NCBI GenBank assembly: GCA_964396385.1
Contig: CAYNFH010000098.1
Span: 1 to 23,259, forward strand
Length of the DNA stretch: 23,259 nt
Reading direction: 5' to 3'
From: CAYNFH01 sp964396385
Lineage (GTDB): Bacteria > Armatimonadota > Chthonomonadetes > Chthonomonadales > CAJBBX01
Numbering within the stretch: the first letter of the stretch is position 1; the number at the start of each line of letters is the position of its first letter. The translations under genes were made by a program, and so were the position numbers. The notes beneath the pieces are model-generated. The model made no database searches, was not told the origin of the DNA, and saw nothing but the letters and a program-made list of their open reading frames with translations. Of the stretch, positions 22,144 through 23,259 are shown one piece after another.

Positions 22144-22169
22144 GGGTGACAGGTTTTCCGATGCTTTGA
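22144..22169 (-). repeat. Right terminal inverted repeat (26 bp)
   Basis: Read on the - strand it starts TCAAAGCATCG and ends CTGTCACCC, matching the left end at 19 of 26 positions with no gaps. The terminal bases are TC rather than the TG seen at the left, a mild departure from the TG...CA rule for DDE elements. Confidence 0.88.
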
Positions 22170-22174
22170 CGCCG
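22170..22174. repeat. Right copy of 5-bp target-site duplication (CGCCG)
   Basis: It matches 8605-8609 and lies exactly between the right terminal repeat and the codon (22175-22177) at which the interrupted ligase frame resumes. Confidence 0.9.
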
Positions 22175-23259
22175 CCGCTGCTGCCAGGCGTCGAAGAGGC
22201 CAAGCGTGACCTGCATGGGCTCGAGACGGTCGTGAGCATCCCGGGCGGAGACCTGACGGAGGGTGTCGTGCCATGGACGGAATTGTTGCAGGAAGACGCA
22301 GGGACGCCTCTGGCACCGCCGCCGGTGGAGGAGAGCGCGCCGGCCGTCTGCATCTACACCTCCGGCACAACGGGCCGTCCTAAGGGGGCGCTGCTCTCGC
22401 ACCGCAACCTGCTGGTGAACTGCGAGCAGATCCGCGCGGCCCTCCACTTTGACGAGCGGGACAACTTCCTGTGCGTGCTGCCGCTCTTCCACTCGTTTGC
22501 GGGCACGGTCTGCCAGAACACTCCCCTCTTCTGCGGCGCCGCCGCAACGCTGCTGGAATCGTTCCACCCCGCCAGGGTGCTGGAGGCCATCGAGCGGCAT
22601 CGCGTGACCATCTTCGCCGGCGTACCGGCCATGTTCGGGGCGCTGCTCCAGCTTCCGCCGGACCGCGAGTACGATCTCTCCAGCCTCCGGCTCTGCGTCT
22701 CCGGCGGGGCGCCTATGCCGGTGACGCTCATGGAACCGTTCGAGAAGCGGTTCCAAACCATAATCATCGAGGGCGACGGCCCTACGGAGTGCTCCCCGGT
22801 CACCTCCGTGAACCCGCAGGAGGGCGTCCGCAAGCCCGGCAGTGTCGGCTTGCCCATCCCCGGCGTCGAAGTGCGCATCTTCGACGATGCGGACAGGGAG
22901 CGTCCTCGGAACGACGTAGGTGAGATCGTAGTGCGCGGCGAGAACGTGATGCTCGGCTACCACAACCAGCCGGAGGCGACCGCGGAGGCGATGAAGGGTG
23001 GATGGTACCATACGGGGGACCTGGGCCGCATCGATGAGGACGGATACATCTACATTGTCGACCGCAAAAAGGACATGCTCATCGTCGGGGGGCTGAACGT
23101 CTACCCCCGAGAGGTGGAGGAGGTCCTGTACACCCATCCGGCAGTGGCGGACGCGGCCGTGGTCGGCGCGCCGGATCCGCTCCGGGGCGAGGAGGTCGTG
23201 GCGGTCATCGCCCTCAAGCCCGGCGCTAGGGCCACCGACCGCGAGATCATCCGCTACGT
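22175..23259 (+). pseudogene. Acyl-CoA ligase (AMP-binding family), 3' fragment, runs off window
   Basis: The catalytic part of the interrupted ligase, open to the right edge. Visible motifs: the phosphate-binding loop CIYTSGTTGRPKGALLSHRN; LPLFHSFA; the GVPAMF helix; the adenine motif EGDGPTECSPVTS; GWYHTGDLGRIDEDGYIYIVDRKKDM with the hinge lysine region; and GGLNVYPREVEEVLYTHPAV. The joined protein (VVTAP + PLLPGVEEAKRDLHGLETVV) has normal family spacing. The adenine motif has Asp (codon 22775-22777) where nearly all members have an aromatic Tyr (GYGxTE), possibly decay after disruption or natural variation. Without its own start this part is not expected to be translated, unless an internal start gives a fragment. 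Confidence 0.93.

Larger units (their letters stand above)
8610..22169. mobile_element. 13.56-kb transposing inovirus-like prophage inserted in an acyl-CoA ligase gene
   Basis: Visible evidence: 26-bp imperfect inverted ends, a 5-bp target duplication, exact in-frame repair of the interrupted gene on removal, and an internal gene set that is filamentous-phage-like (signal-peptide major coat protein, pIII-like protein with C-terminal anchor, pVI-like and tiny membrane proteins, Zot/pI ATPase) together with a DDE transposase. Known background: some inoviruses use transposases instead of Xer/dif or phage integrases for integration. Inference: the element moves by transposition and is packaged as ssDNA. 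All recognised genes look intact, so it may be active. It is large for an inovirus, mainly because of the R-M and lipoprotein cargo at both ends. Confidence 0.93.

Noticed and set aside
8610..22169. XerCD/dif-type integration of the phage
   Set aside because: No dif-like 28-bp palindrome is visible at either end, and the ends instead fit a DDE transposon with target duplication.
8605..22174. Assembly chimera joining unrelated contigs
   Set aside because: Exact frame restoration with a matched 5-bp duplication and matched inverted repeats would be very unlikely by mis-assembly.
1..23259. CRISPR array, rRNA or tRNA genes
   Set aside because: No regularly spaced direct repeats and no tRNA or rRNA signatures were seen by eye.

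Overview
The window comes from a GC-rich bacterial genome. No rRNA or marker gene fixes the taxon. An HD-GYP/GGDEF hybrid, a class III cyclase fused to an NTPase, paired GH1-like proteins and GTAGGGGCGGCCC-type intergenic palindromes would suit Armatimonadota, Chloroflexota or similar phyla, but this is only a guess.

Host left flank (1-8609): a partial c-di-GMP enzyme (HD-GYP, GAF, GGDEF) and a PilZ-type c-di-GMP receptor on the + strand; two tandem GH1-like glycoside hydrolase genes on the - strand; then, divergently, a tight + strand operon of an FGGY sugar kinase, a cyclase/NTPase regulator, and an acyl-CoA ligase (AMP-binding family). Host right flank (22175-23259): the rest of the same acyl-CoA ligase, running off the window.

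The ligase is split by a 13,560-bp mobile element (8610-22169). The boundaries are visible: a 5-bp direct repeat CGCCG on each side (8605-8609, 22170-22174), and imperfect 26-bp terminal inverted repeats (19/26 identical, last nine inner bases identical). Removing the element plus one CGCCG restores the ligase reading frame exactly.

The element is a filamentous-phage (inovirus)-like genome that carries a DDE (rve/Mu-type) transposase instead of any rolling-circle initiator I can recognise. A compact - strand operon with ATGA/GTGA stop-start overlaps encodes, in order: an unknown 130-aa protein, a pV-like ssDNA-binding candidate, three tiny proteins (at least two membrane-type), the major coat protein, a terminator, a small membrane protein, a pIII-like adsorption protein, a pVI-like protein, a prepilin-like protein, another small membrane protein, a Zot/pI assembly ATPase, a possible ribbon-helix-helix regulator, a small membrane protein, and a restriction-modification pair (M.EcoRI-like adenine methylase and DUF262-HNH nuclease). 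The transposase and a coupled small membrane protein are transcribed the other way. Between the two transcription units lies a hairpin-rich 745-bp non-coding region, the best candidate for replication origin, packaging signal and control region. Cargo near both ends encodes two lipoprotein-like proteins and one secreted protein. My reading, an inference, is a phage that integrates and perhaps replicates by transposition, exits as a filamentous virion, and carries host-benefit or addiction cargo.
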